From Gigaspora margarita (taxonomy: Eukaryota; Glomeromycota; Glomeromycetes; Diversisporales; Gigasporaceae): 64,000 nucleotides of DNA. The translations under genes and the position numbers were made by a program. Positions 1 to 11,402 of this stretch are shown here, one piece after another. Every line of letters starts with the position of its first letter. The first letter of the stretch is position 1. The notes under the pieces are model-generated. The model searched no databases. It saw only the letters and a list, made by a program, of their open reading frames with translations, and was not told the origin of the DNA. The stretch spans positions 62,001-126,000 of the forward strand of contig WTPW01000558.1 in NCBI GenBank assembly GCA_009809945.1, read 5' to 3'.

Positions 1-638
1 CTAAATCCTTGATCATTTGTTCATTTGAAAAGTTTTTCTATGGACACATTAACGTGACAACATTGACTATTAGGGTGGAACATCAACTAAGTAATCAAAA
101 CTATGTTAGCAACATTGATCAATTTACTATGATCAGATTTTATTGGCGAAATTGATAGTAATAAATTGAATATTATTTTTATATCAACAATATGTAAATT
201 TCTAAAAGATTCAGACGAAAACTGCACTTATTTTTCGAATTTTTTTTGAATGAAGAGCATTCATTAGAATTGTCTCAAAGGTTCAATGTTGAATTTTTTG
301 CGGAAGCTTTAATTAAATTTTAACTTAGGTTTCGATATAATTTTTTTTTACTCTAACTCAATAAAATTTAAGACATTCTATAAGATGAATGCTCAAAACT
401 GATATATTGACAGAAAATTAGCAACATTGTTTTATTCTCTAGCATTCTATAAGCTATTTGTGAAAGTTTCAAGTAATTTGATGCCTTGACAAGAAGTTGA
501 ATCGTTTTGAAATTTTTTGTATTAGTAATAGAGAAATTTAGAGCTTAATTTGACTTATCAATGATGTAATATTGCATACTTTAGAACTATATAACGATAA
601 TAGATTCAATTAGAATTTTGCCAAACTTCTACTTTGTT
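1..638. other. AT-rich stretch, no gene seen
   Basis: Very AT-rich sequence with no long open frame, no clear splice-linked coding segments and no recognisable repeat ends. It may be flanking DNA or the decayed start of the transposase relic that begins near position 940. Confidence 0.5.
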
Positions 639-646
639 CCTTGAAT

Positions 647-787
647 CAGTGATGGTAAATGACCTTCAAATGACCTTCAAATGACCTCAAATGACCTCAA
701 ATGACCTCAATTTTATTATGAATTTTAGTTTGAAATGACCTAGGTCATTTGAAAAAAGGCAAATGACCAGGTCATTTACCATCACTG
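647..787. mobile_element. hAT-type MITE, 141 bp, perfect 8-bp TSD
   Basis: The element begins CAGTGATGGTAAATGACC and ends with the exact reverse complement. It is flanked by a perfect 8-bp duplication CCTTGAAT at 639-646 and 788-795. CAGTG termini with an 8-bp duplication are the signature of the hAT superfamily. The interior is mostly short direct repeats of AAATGACC and has no coding capacity, so it is non-autonomous. A longer relative with the same ends lies at 50075-50905. Confidence 0.93.
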
Positions 788-939
788 CCTTGAATTAACC
801 AGCATCATCATACAACTTTGAAGCGCTAAGTGCAGTTTGGGCGAAAATTATTAATAAAGAAGAGATTTGGTGTAATTAAATATTCATATATTAGTTTGCA
901 AGAAATATTAAAAACTGATAAATTATATATAATAGACCA

Positions 940-3465
940 AATGCCAAAGTATCCAAACGAAAAGCTCATACACGTAAAGTAGGTCAAGCGTCAGCAGATG
1001 CACGAAAAACCCCAGCGTAACAAACAAATTCATCATATTAGTCAAATGTTAACCCAAATGGATGATGATAAATTACAGTTAACGTACCAAAGTATCGTTC
1101 AATCAACTGATAATAAAAAAATAAGTCGAATGACACTTCGCCAAAAATTAGTCGATATAATTGAACAATTACCCAATGATCAATTGAAGTCTGCGGCTCA
1201 TTTATTTAGCGCTATGCGGTATTCTAAGGGTCAAATGAGGATAAATTACTTCCACCTTTTTTACAAGATAAGGCATTAAACTTTATAAAAACATCTTTTT
1301 ACAAGCCGCATTAAGATTCTGGCTCATTAATTCAAAACAACAAAACCTTGCAAAAAAAATAAATCAACTAGATCATTCAAATGTTAAAAAAAATAACAAG
1401 GTTAAACAATTAGTGGGAACTGTATCACATTATAAGTGTAAACAGAGTCAGCACATCTCAAAAGTATGTGCTACTGCACATAAACCTCAACTTGTAGATT
1501 CGCAAAGCTTGAATCATCCATTCAGGCAATTATTATGAAAGATAAGCGTCATTATACAACACAATTCATGAATATAGCAACTCAAGTATCACAAATCGGT
1601 CAAATGTCATTTAGAAGTACGGTTCAAGCTACACAGTTAATCTTGGGTTTTTTAACTGGAGAAAGTTTATCTTTACCGATATCATATAGATTAATTATTC
1701 GATAGAATCAAGAAATTAGTGAAATTCACATTGATCAAATTTTAAATAAAAACAATGTTTCTACCTTTTTTTACCCTTGGAATAATGGTAGATGAGTCAA
1801 CCCGTGGTCAGCAAAAGATATTTGTACTATGCATCATATTCTGGAACTCAAAAACAAATCAGCCTAATTTTCAAGTGTTAGAAATGAAGGATCTAGCTAA
1901 TTGTACAGGAAAAATAGTAGCTCAAACGATGTACAATACTTTTAATCATTTTAAAATTAACCCATTTCAATGTTTAGTATGCATTTCAGACAATACGAAC
2001 TATATGAATGGAAAAGCTGGTATTGCAATTACTTTATTTAACAAAATAAGTGGTGATAAAATGGTTCGAATACCATGTGGACTTCACGTCGCACATATTA
2101 TTATGAATAACTTTGAGGAAACTGCCTTTGGAAAGTTACCCAATATTAGCGGATTTTCACAGAAAGAACACCCAGCAAATCTTTTATACTTAGTCTGGGA
2201 CCTTCATGATGGTTACAATAAGTCAGATAAAGATATACCAATGGGCAGTGTTTAAAATTCAAATTTGGTTTTATGTTCTCAAAAAGAACATTTTTAATTT
2301 CTTAATGTTCTCAGTAAAATTTTAATGTTCTTTATATAGGGAAATTAAAATTTTTTTAATATTAAAAGAATTTTTTGAATGTTCTCAAATAGAGACATAT
2401 TTTAATAATTTATGTTCTCAAAAATTGTATAATGTTCTTTGAGAACACTGAGAACATTGAATTTTAAACACTGCCAATGGGTATTCGTTCTGACTATATT
2501 TACAAACTTTATGAAGAGCGATTTCAATATCGAATGACAAAATATCAACAACCACTTCGATCGAGATGGCTTTATGACTTAATATGCGCTGAACAATTTT
2601 TAGAACGTAGAAGTATTCACATACAATTTGCAGAAGTTTTTATCAAAACTTAAAGCTTGAAATCATACGCCAAAGTCATATATTAAAAAATGTGAACTAT
2701 TAAAAAAATGGCTTGACAATCCGGTTTTAAACATGAAAGTTAAATTTTTAGTTCGATTTGGCAAAGACTTTTATTATCCAATGGCTAAATTTTTAACAGG
2801 ATACGATTCTGAATTATATATACTTGATCAAACTTCTAAACCAACAAATCTTCCTCCTGGAAGCCGTGCACATCAAATATGAGATTTTGTAACACGTACA
2901 ACAACAAAGCTTCAAAATATTGTCGAGGATCCCTATTTATTTTTAAAGATGAATTATTAGAAAGTGCCAACATACTAGATAATTATCAACTCAATAAACT
3001 TATCTTAGATCTTGAACGTGGTGCTCAGAAAGCACTAGAACTTCACCAAAAATGGCTGAATTGTTGGTTGCATTTACTGTTAAGTAGTTGTCGCTTGGGC
3101 GGAAAATATGAACGGGAGTTTGCAGAAGCTATGCCTATATTATTTTGAAAACACCTTGGATATCAGTACCTTCACTGCGAGAACTATGTTATATGAAACT
3201 CATTGAGCTAGACATTGAAAATGGCGATTTTAATGACTTTGGTCTATTCGATGCATTAAAAAATCTGATATTTGATTATGAATTTCACCAATTCATTAAA
3301 GAAAAGCAAAAATCTTTAGATCAATTTCCCAAAATATTGGAATTTGTCAAGTGCCGAATTTGGTATATTGTGATTCACCAACAACAAGTTGAAGGTCTCT
3401 TCAATAAATGGGATATCAAGACTCATTCGAACATGACAAGTAACCTTCAACAATTAAAACTATGA
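940..3465 (+). pseudogene. Decayed hAT-like transposase
   Basis: Coding fragments in several plus-strand frames form one broken transposase. At 998-1279 there is a helical N-terminal piece. At 1755-2237 a core carries VDEST (first acidic residue) and SDNTNYMNG (second), followed by CGLHVAHI, the His region usual in hAT-type cores. The frame then runs through a MITE insertion (2246-2473) and continues at 2474-2652. Further pieces at 2879-3148 and 3145-3465 end in a C-terminal dimerisation-like block with HQQQVEGLFNKWD, where a catalytic Glu would be expected. Several frameshifts and stops separate the pieces, so no functional protein can be made. Terminal repeats of this element were not found. 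The exact hAT subfamily is uncertain; membership rests on motif order. Confidence 0.72.
2246..2473. mobile_element. hAT-type MITE inserted in transposase relic
   Basis: A 228-bp element starts CAGTGTTTAAAATTCAA and ends TTGAATTTTAAACACTG, with a perfect 8-bp duplication CCAATGGG at 2238-2245 and 2474-2481. The interior is built from direct and inverted copies of TGTTCTCA / TGAGAACA. Removing the element and one duplication restores an uninterrupted frame across the site, so it landed while the transposase frame was still recognisable here. Confidence 0.93.
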
Positions 3466-3689
3466 TAATCAAATGTACCACTTAAAGAAATTGGCTGTAA
3501 CTCTGTGGACTCGAGGTTTTTTTTCATGCTAGCAACAAATAAAAGCAATGGAATTGTTGCTCGATATTTAAAAACAGAAAAAAAATAACGTTGAGGTAAT
3601 TATCATAAGATAAAACTTTACGAACAATTGAAACTAATAGCGACATAACAAAGTTTAACATATTAATAAAGCGCGACTATACAATAATA

Positions 3690-4018
3690 TAGTTATCATA
3701 TGAATTGTATATTATAGTTATTGTATGGGTTGTAGTGAATAACCCAGTTACACACGGGTTCATATTCCGTGCCGAAGGCACGGGATTTAAATATGAACCC
3801 GTGTGTGTAACGGGTTATTCCACATACCCATATAATAACTATCTTATTGCACGGTGTCTGACGTAACAATCCCGTGCAATAACCAAACGTAAAAAGCACG
3901 GGTTGTCACATAAGACCCGTACAATAAGGATTTATATTGTATCTAAACCAAGTGGCCTTCAGCCACGTGATTTAAATATGAATCCGCGTGTAACTAACTT
4001 ACATATACAATAATTATA
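3690..4018. repeat. Long imperfect hairpin with GC-rich tip
   Basis: Two arms of about 60-65 nt around 3714-3843 are nearly perfect reverse complements, meeting at a CGTGCC-GAAG-GGCACG tip. A second block to about 4018 repeats parts of the arm (AAATATGAA, GCCTTCAGCCACG). No coding capacity. It resembles palindromic MITE-like repeats, but no target duplication was identified. Confidence 0.7.
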
Positions 4019-4039
4019 TTTTATTATGCTATATATTCA

Positions 4040-6057
4040 TTAGTTGTCATTTGATTTTTTTTGAATTTTTTCTAAATGATTTAAATTAATTGCATATTCT
4101 GATAAAAATAATTGTAAAACTTCAAGCCTTTTTTGCAATATTTGCTTTGAAGTTTTATTATTTGAATCAGCTCTGAGGTGACTAACTAGTGGAACAATAT
4201 TAAAATTATTCTTTAATTTGACTTGTACTGAATTATTAATTCTAAAGCAATATTTTTGAAAGATTCCCCATGGACTAATCGTATCATTACCTAATGATCG
4301 TAAAATATATAAAAATTAAATATTATGCCATAAAAAGTAAATATATATAAAGTATTCATTTATAATGCTTTAATTAATGATTATAACATACCAAAAAGAA
4401 ATGCATAAAAACTTGTGATAATTCCCCATGCACCACCAATTAAACCCAATGAGCTTAAAATCTATACGTATTTTTATAAAAAATAGTTTTTAATAGATAT
4501 TTACAAAAAAAATAAATAATAATTTGAAAAATACTAACAGTTTTAGTTCTTAGAAATAAAATAATAAATATTAATTAAATGTGTTAAAAAAAATTAATTG
4601 CATTTTTATATTAAAATACCTAATTTGTAAAAATACCTATGGTCGGATTCAACTTGTGTTATGAATGATTCTGGTTCAAGAATTATTGCTGCAACTGGTG
4701 TTGAAAATCCAGTAACATTTAAACTAGGAAGTGTTTCTTGAAAATGTAATTTATAATAAAATATGTTCAGATTTTTGAGAAATTAATAATACATAGTTCA
4801 AATATTGTAACATTGTTAAATACCAGATGTTGAAGTTATATAGTATAATTTTTCAAGCATTGGAAATCCTAAATAATTTTTCCAACTTGGCATCATAACT
4901 TCTTTAAGTCTTCTTTTAATTTTGATCCTATAGGTCTATTATGAATAATAATATTCGTATCAAGATTTTGTTTTTTTATTTTTTAAATAAAAAATTAGCT
5001 AGGATATACTTACATTTCGATCATTAAAATTGTATCCATTTAAAATTATAGTTGAGTTAGGAATCATTTCGTATACTCCTATAAACAATTCATGACTCGA
5101 ACGTAATTCTGTATAAAAAGAAATTCGAATCAATAATATTCTAAATAGTAATATGCTTGTTTGGTTGTAAAGTTTAAGATTAATTTTTGTAGTAAGAGTT
5201 GAAATTTAAAATTCTTGTAAGAGACAAATAATAATATATAATAATATCATGAAGTTTTTGAAATCATCTACAATATTAATTGAGTAAATAATATATTTGG
5301 TTTTGTCATAATTACAAAGTTATAGGTGATTTCAAAGTATAAGTATTATACATGCCTTCTTACTAGAATAATAGAATTACAATAATCCTATATAAAATAC
5401 TACCTTTATTCACTAGGTCAAATCCTATTGGAATACTATCATTATTATTATTATTATTGTCCAAATAAAACATGAATCCTAAAGAGCTTAGTCCACCATT
5501 TAACTTTGCAGAAAACATCAAATTATTTTCGAATGAATTATTAAAAAATTCTCCATGATAATATCCGTTATTATCCGGTTCGATTGGCTGGCTAATATAT
5601 TGCAAACAATTCTTATCGTATTCACGTGTGCCATTATCTAAATTAGAAAGTTGGTAAAGAAACTGATAAGACAATCATTATATAATATGCAACGTGATTG
5701 AATTTTTTAACGCTTACTAGCATATTCGAAAAAACAACTAATGCGTGTTTTATTTATAAATACAATCGAAACCGCTAATATTTAAATCATGTATCGTAAA
5801 TAAATAATTTTACATAGTTAAATATAAGAATAAATTATGAATAAATCATTTTAATCATGTTCACCTGGGACAAGAAAAGAAGTTTCTTCAATAAAGGAGT
5901 TTTTGATTATAGGTTGGTCATTGTAAATATCTAAACTTATTAATAAAATATATCCAATTAAAATGGCCAAAAGTAATATTATCACGAATACTCGCAGCCA
6001 ATAGATGGATACAGGTTCGGTCCTGCGATTTTTTTGAAATAAATCTCCTAAAATCAT
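4040..6057 (-). pseudogene. A1: two-membrane-helix surface protein, one frameshift
   Basis: Seven minus-strand exons: 5865-6057, 5404-5637, 5014-5108, 4824-4935, 4620-4736, 4392-4461 and 4040-4290. Exon lengths match the intact copy A2 exactly except in the Asn run of exon 2 (12 nt shorter) and in exon 5, which is 2 nt shorter just before its donor. That deletion shifts the frame into the second membrane helix, so this copy is probably non-functional unless an unseen donor is used. The predicted parts are a basic N-terminus (KNRR), a membrane helix at residues 19-43, an outer domain with several N-glycosylation sites, a second helix (LSSLGLIGGAWG) and a coiled-coil tail. I recognise no named family. 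It is divergent from B1, whose start is 1.1 kb away. Confidence 0.75.
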
Positions 6058-6717
6058 TTTTAAAGTACTTATTCAAGTTTTTTTTTTTTGAAGCAACTCT
6101 TTATTTTTTTTTTGAAGCAACTCTTTATTTTTTTTTCAAAGACACATGGATATATGTATATATTGTATCTGGAGTTTCACTGTCCAAACTAATATTTAAC
6201 GTATGTTTCACTAATATATCAACCTTTGCTTAATTTTAAAACTTTATCAAAATAATTGATAATGTGTAAAATTAAATTTTAAATAATTATTCACTATAAG
6301 AATCTCCTGATATACTTTTTTAATAAATACATATTGTGTATTGTAACCAATTATACATTTGTAAGGAGGTTTTTTCAATTTTTAATTAATTGTCGTCTAC
6401 CGTGTTTATGCACTATAACCTAAGGTTTATGTAAGGAAAGTACAATCCACAATATTTTTATGTTTAGTCCCTAAATTACCAATAACTTTTTTTTGATTTA
6501 TAACTTGAAATTTAGATTTATAAGTTTGCACTCCTTATGTAACCCTTGGTTACCTGCAATTTTGATATATTAAACATGGTGAAACAGCTGTTGAATATCT
6601 CTGCTACTTTAAGTAACATTGAATAGTATGTAGTACAACTTTAAAAACAATGAATACAGTATATATGCGTGCAGTCGCACTTATATAAGAAACCTAAATT
6701 CAGGTGCATAATATCAG

Positions 6718-6746
6718 TTGTCAACAACAACAACAACAACAACAAC

Positions 6747-6788
<42 letters not shown>

Positions 6789-6790
6789 TA
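6718..6790. repeat. (CAA)n/(AAT)n microsatellite
   Basis: Runs of CAA then AAT triplets between the A1 and B1 starts. The corresponding place in the second segment copy (34248-34310) has a similar, differently interrupted run. It is not coding. Confidence 0.9.
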
Positions 6791-7188
6791 TAGGACTGAT
6801 ATTCTCGGATAATATATTCAACTATAAAGGAAGTGTCATTTATTACGTAATTTTAAGAGAAGGGAAGAGGGTTAACATTCTATCATGCTCATATGTTATA
6901 TAAATATTATTGGATGCTAATTTGATCACATAGGGGGACCTTCCAATAAAAGAAACTACACACGTACGTACCTACTCTAATCATGTGTTATGGAATTTTT
7001 ATTAAGGTTAACAATTAGTTTCTATATATATGCAGAAATTCTAGCCTTTTTTTTTTATACAATTATACAATATATATTGATTTAAGTTATGCCATTGCCT
7101 AAAATTGGCCGTGTGTATTTACTTTCACTATAATAATTTTTGGCAGTTTGTTTTCTAATTTGCAGACAGAACCAAAAAAAAAGAAAAG

Positions 7189-9611
7189 ATGTTTGAAGAA
7201 ATATTTAAAAAAAATCGAACAACTGAACCAAAATCTGTCTTTGTATTTCGACTAGTCGCAAATTTATTGCTTTCAATTATTTTGGTTTTATATACTGTAT
7301 TTTTAATTTTAGAAATTTATAATGATCAACCTGTTATCGTTGATTCAGTAATTGAGACTAATTTTCTTCCTGTTCCAGGTAAAGTATAATAATATAACAT
7401 TAACAAAATGAAATTAAATATAACATGAAATTAAACTTGAAAATTTTATATGTAATAATAATAGTGCTTACGTTTTCTAATATTCCAAAAAATTCAAATA
7501 TAAATTGTTATTTCAAATATGCTGGCAAGTATTCGTGCATCATTATTTTCTGTATAATTAATCACTAAATTGTAATCTTTTAAATTAAAACCAGATAGTG
7601 GAACTAGCGAATATAATAAGGAATGTATGAAATACATAAAACAACCATTTGAAAGCACTTCTTCAGAATATAATGGAGGCTTCCAAGGCACGGATGATTT
7701 AACATTTTCGACAAGTTCCAATCGAGGATTAAGTTCCATTGGAATTATGATTTATGGTGACACTACTAGTAATTCGGCAATGAATTTAAGTGTACTTGAT
7801 TCAGGTCAGCATTACTTTTAATTCTTGATAAATTAGTCATAATTAGAAGTCATTTGCTTCTTAATTAGTTTTCAAATTTTTGATGTAAGTATGTGTATAT
7901 CAATTCGTATGATATTACTTTACAACACTATACGATTTATTAATTTATCTTTATTCATAATTAGGGATGATTAATTCAGCCTGACTCATTCAGGTTCTGA
8001 CAAGTCGAATCAAATGAGTCAAGCCAATTTGTTTCTGAAGCACCAATATTTTACGCAGGTTTTTCTGTACTTCTCAAATCTTTATATAAAGATAACTGTG
8101 GAATTTTTGATTAAATTCTCTATACCGTATCTTAAACTATTCATCAAAATTTGAAGTATTCTGGGCTATAACTCCATCATAATGCTACTAAAAATAATTA
8201 CCGTATATTAAATTATAAAACTAATTATCTTGCATATCACTACAGAATTTAATAGGTCTGATGATTCAATCTTTCATGAAAACAAATATTCAACGTTTAT
8301 AAATTCGATCATTGAAACAAATACATATGTGTTATTATCTCATCAGGGACTTAAAAAAAAATTTTTTTTTTTTTTGCTTCAATTTTTAATATCATATTGT
8401 CGCGAAATAACAGGCATAGGCTTTAATTCAAAAATCGTGCCCTCTAAAATATCAATACGGTTCTAAAATAATGTCTTGAACTTTCCTTGTCCAAAATAAT
8501 AAAAAAAAAATGCTCGAAATAGATTTAGTATGAAGTAACCTTACTTTCGGGCATTTTCACGTTAGTAAATTTTTTATATAAAGAGGTGCATAAAAATTTA
8601 TACTTGCTTCAAAATATCACAAATTGACGCGCAGATTTGCGTTATTTCACGACAATACAGTATTTTTATATTTTAAAGTAAAATAATCGGAAAATTCAAA
8701 TAGATTGATAAAAAGAATAAATTTCAAATTTTAACCTTTAATTTTGTTTTATTCAACCGACTTACAAGATTAAAATCTCGAGAAATGTTAAAGAAATTAT
8801 TCGAAAAAATTTTAAAAATGACTTAGGACTTGTACCAGATCTTGCAAAACTAACATATATTACTTCTACGCAAGGTATTAAAAGCTAAAATTATTATAAT
8901 ATACACACTATAGGTACTAACTTTAAGCCTTATAATTTAGAATTACTTCCTACTACAAATTCATCGACACCCCAAAATTTATTTATCGAATTAATTATTG
9001 AACCACAATCATTTATTGTTCAAGTTCAGACAGATAAAAGGTAACAATATTTATAATTTAATTTTGAATTTTACGCATTTTTCAATAAGTGATATTTATT
9101 TATTTACAATATATTTTGATATTAAAGACTTAAAACCGTAAGTATTATATATATTAATTTAAAGTTCATTGTTATCATTAAACATTACAATTTCCTTTTA
9201 CTTTACAGGTTTTAGCTTCATTTGGATTATTGGGTGGCGCTTATGGACTTGCAATAAGCCTTCTTGTACTGTTATTTGGTAATTTTTTTTTTATAATTGT
9301 GAACTAAATTTATGCATGTATACGTATTTAATTACATATAACATTATCATATTTTAGGAAATAACACTATCAATCCATGGGGTTTCGTTCAAAGACACAA
9401 TAAAACTATGCAAACAAATTTAATGACTTTTTCAGAATTAATTCCTAATTCAAATAATTCTGATAGTGAAGTTTCAACTCAAGAATTGAAAGATTTGAAA
9501 CAAAAACTTGATTTACTACAGTTATTATTGAGTGATTATTTAGTGAATGCGCAATTTTTAGAAAAAGTTCAGGAATTAGAAATGAAGTCTGACAAAGAAT
9601 GTAATAGTTAA
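7189..9611 (+). CDS. B1: two-membrane-helix surface protein, 8 exons, intact
   Basis: Exons: 7189-7378, 7595-7804, 8246-8328, 8769-8874, 8914-9040, a 10-nt exon 9128-9137, 9209-9278 and 9358-9611. All phases agree and give 349 residues. The start follows an A-rich leader and matches the family N-terminus (FKKNRTTEP). Residues 19-43 form a membrane helix. The outer part carries the family block D-GT-EY-K-C-YI-QP and GLSS-G. A second helix (ASFGLLGGAYGLAISLLVLL) at about 242-265 is followed by GNNTINPWGFVQR and a coiled-coil tail of about 80 residues. Exon 3/4 borders are the weakest part of the model (donor GTGTTA). The function is unknown. The layout (two helices, large outer loop, inner tail) is like that of trimeric two-helix channels, but no channel motif is visible. 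Confidence 0.78.
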
Positions 9612-9712
9612 TATTTATAGGTGAAACAAGTATATATACAAGAAAATTAAATTTATTATTTATTTAATCTGACGAATAGCAAACAAAAATTCGGGAGTAC
9701 CCTTATGTAGAG

Positions 9713-10589
9713 GTCTGACTCTTTCAAAAAATAAGTATTTGTATATTCATTCGTTCAATATTTTAATATTCGAATATTCATTCAAAAATTTTAAATAAAA
9801 TATTTGAATATTCACTGAATTTTCATTGAATATTAATATTTCAATTTTAAAAATCATATATAACTATTTCACTCGAATTAGCCAATAAAATTGCAAGTAA
9901 ATTAATAACAAAATAAATAAAATTATAAATTTATATAAATATATATATTCAATGAATATTCAATGAATATATTTAGTGAAATTTTAAATTTTCAAATATT
10001 CATTTGGTAATAAAAATGATTTATTCGAATATTCAAATATTCAGTGAATATTTAATTTATTCCCCGGTTCTTATTTATACTTCTATACTATTTCTTCTCG
10101 ATTATTACCCAGATTTAAGATTCGGGCTTATCCGGAATTTTCATAATTCTTTTTGATTATATATCTTTTTTTTTTACTTTTTAATGATATACGAATTTTT
10201 TAAACTATTAGTTACAAACAAATAGTAAAAGTCACTGGTTAAAAAAAAAAAAGAAAAGAAAAAGAGAGAGAGAAAAGAAAGAGGAAAAAACGAAAGATGG
10301 TTTGTGATTTGTAGTAAGCTAAACTTTATGAAATACACAACTTTACATTGAAGAAATAGTATAGAAGTATAATAAGAACCTGGGAATAAATCAGTTATTA
10401 TCTGCGAAATGGACATATCCAAAAATTAATCCAAGATCAGATGATCGAATAATTATGGAATGGCACACTGGCTGCTTCGCAGCCAGTGGTCATTCCGTCA
10501 TTATCCGATCATCTGATCTTGGATTAATTTTTGGTTATTGCCCACTTCGTGGACAATAACATATACATATTATTTACTGAGTCAGACCT
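9713..10589. mobile_element. TIR element with AGGTCTGACTC ends
   Basis: An AGGTCTGACTC end at about 9711 is matched by GAGTCAGACCT at about 10580. Outside the two ends lie direct copies of GTACCCTTATGT, which look like a target-site duplication of about 10-12 bp. The interior holds many copies of GAATATTCA-like words, a purine-rich tract (10240-10300) and a large hairpin at 10419-10536. No transposase is seen. The superfamily is not decided. Confidence 0.6.
10419..10536. repeat. Perfect-armed hairpin, GGCTGC-TTC-GCAGCC tip
   Basis: CCAAAAATTAATCCAAGATC and its reverse complement enclose further complementary sequence ending in a GC-rich tip. It would form a strong cruciform or RNA stem. It has the same design (long AT-rich arms, GC-rich tip with a short loop) as the hairpin near 3.7 kb, but different sequence. 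Confidence 0.8.
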
Positions 10590-10698
10590 GTACCCTTATG
10601 TCAAGCAAATAATCTACAAAATTTAGGCTTGAACCAATAAAAATTGCAGGATTTTTTGATCTTTGTGTAATTGCTAACATTAAAAGAAATAACACATA

Positions 10699-10932
10699 CA
10701 GGGGTCTCCAAAATTCCAGTTCAGGGTACATTGAAGTGCATCAGTATCATAGTCAGCTGGATCAGAATTGATCAATTTTGCCCCAAAATCATAAAAATTT
10801 TACTATAAAATTATATCCATTCATTAAGTAAAAATGCCTAGCTGATAATTTTGTTATATAGCCCGCTAACAACTAAAGATAAATGCTGACCTAGATCTGA
10901 TGTATCTGACCTGGAAATTTGGGATAGCTTTG
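10699..10932. mobile_element. Tc1/mariner-type MITE, family M1, copy 1
   Basis: Ends are TA|CAGGGGTCTCCAAAATTCC and an imperfect reverse complement ending in G|TA, with TA on both sides. The interior matches the copies at 62596-62824 and 63236-63350 (words ATCAATTTTGCCCCAA, TATCCATTCATTAAGTA). It is non-coding. TA duplications and CAGGGG ends suit the Tc1/mariner superfamily. Confidence 0.85.
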
Positions 10933-11402
10933 TAAAAATCAACAGAATCATAATTAGTTAGGAATTAAAAATATTGGCTAAGTTGATTTTTTGACCCAGT
11001 CAGTTGATTTTTTCTAAATCAGCTAGCTAGTTTTATAAGTAAAAAAAAAAACTTTTTTAAAACTAGTATAGTATTGTATATTCTCGGTCGATCTATGACT
11101 TATAAAATTGTTGGTAATAGTTCTATGTCATTTCTCCAACAATTAATTCACCAACTAGATAGTGAATATTTTTTAGTATGCAAACTTGATTCTAAAAATT
11201 GTAATATTGCATAATTAAATTACAAATATAATCAATTCACTATAATAAAAACTTGAATTCTTATTTTTAGGTTTAATTTGGCATTATTCTAATATAAATT
11301 GATTAATTGTGAATGAATAATTCATTAAAACTAAATTTTCAAATTAAACCAGGTTTTATTGGCAGCTTTAATTTAGTAAATTTTGAATCATATTATTGTG
11401 TA

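Larger units (their letters stand above)
4020..9677. repeat. Segmental duplication, copy 1 (A1/B1 pair)
   Basis: This segment is repeated, in the same orientation, at 31486-37496. Both copies contain a minus-strand gene, an intergenic (CAA/AAT)n microsatellite and a plus-strand gene, with similar intron and intergenic sequence. Similarity starts near TATTATGCTATAT and stops near TTTATTTAATCTGACG. The copies differ by scattered substitutions, small indels and two MITEs present only in copy 2. Age and mechanism are not known. Confidence 0.9.

Noticed and set aside
3696..3899. 67-codon minus frame
   Set aside because: It lies in a long hairpin and reads through its arms.
10174..10422. 82-codon minus frame rich in Phe/Ser/Leu
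   Set aside because: It translates a purine-rich tract inside a TIR element and has no domain.
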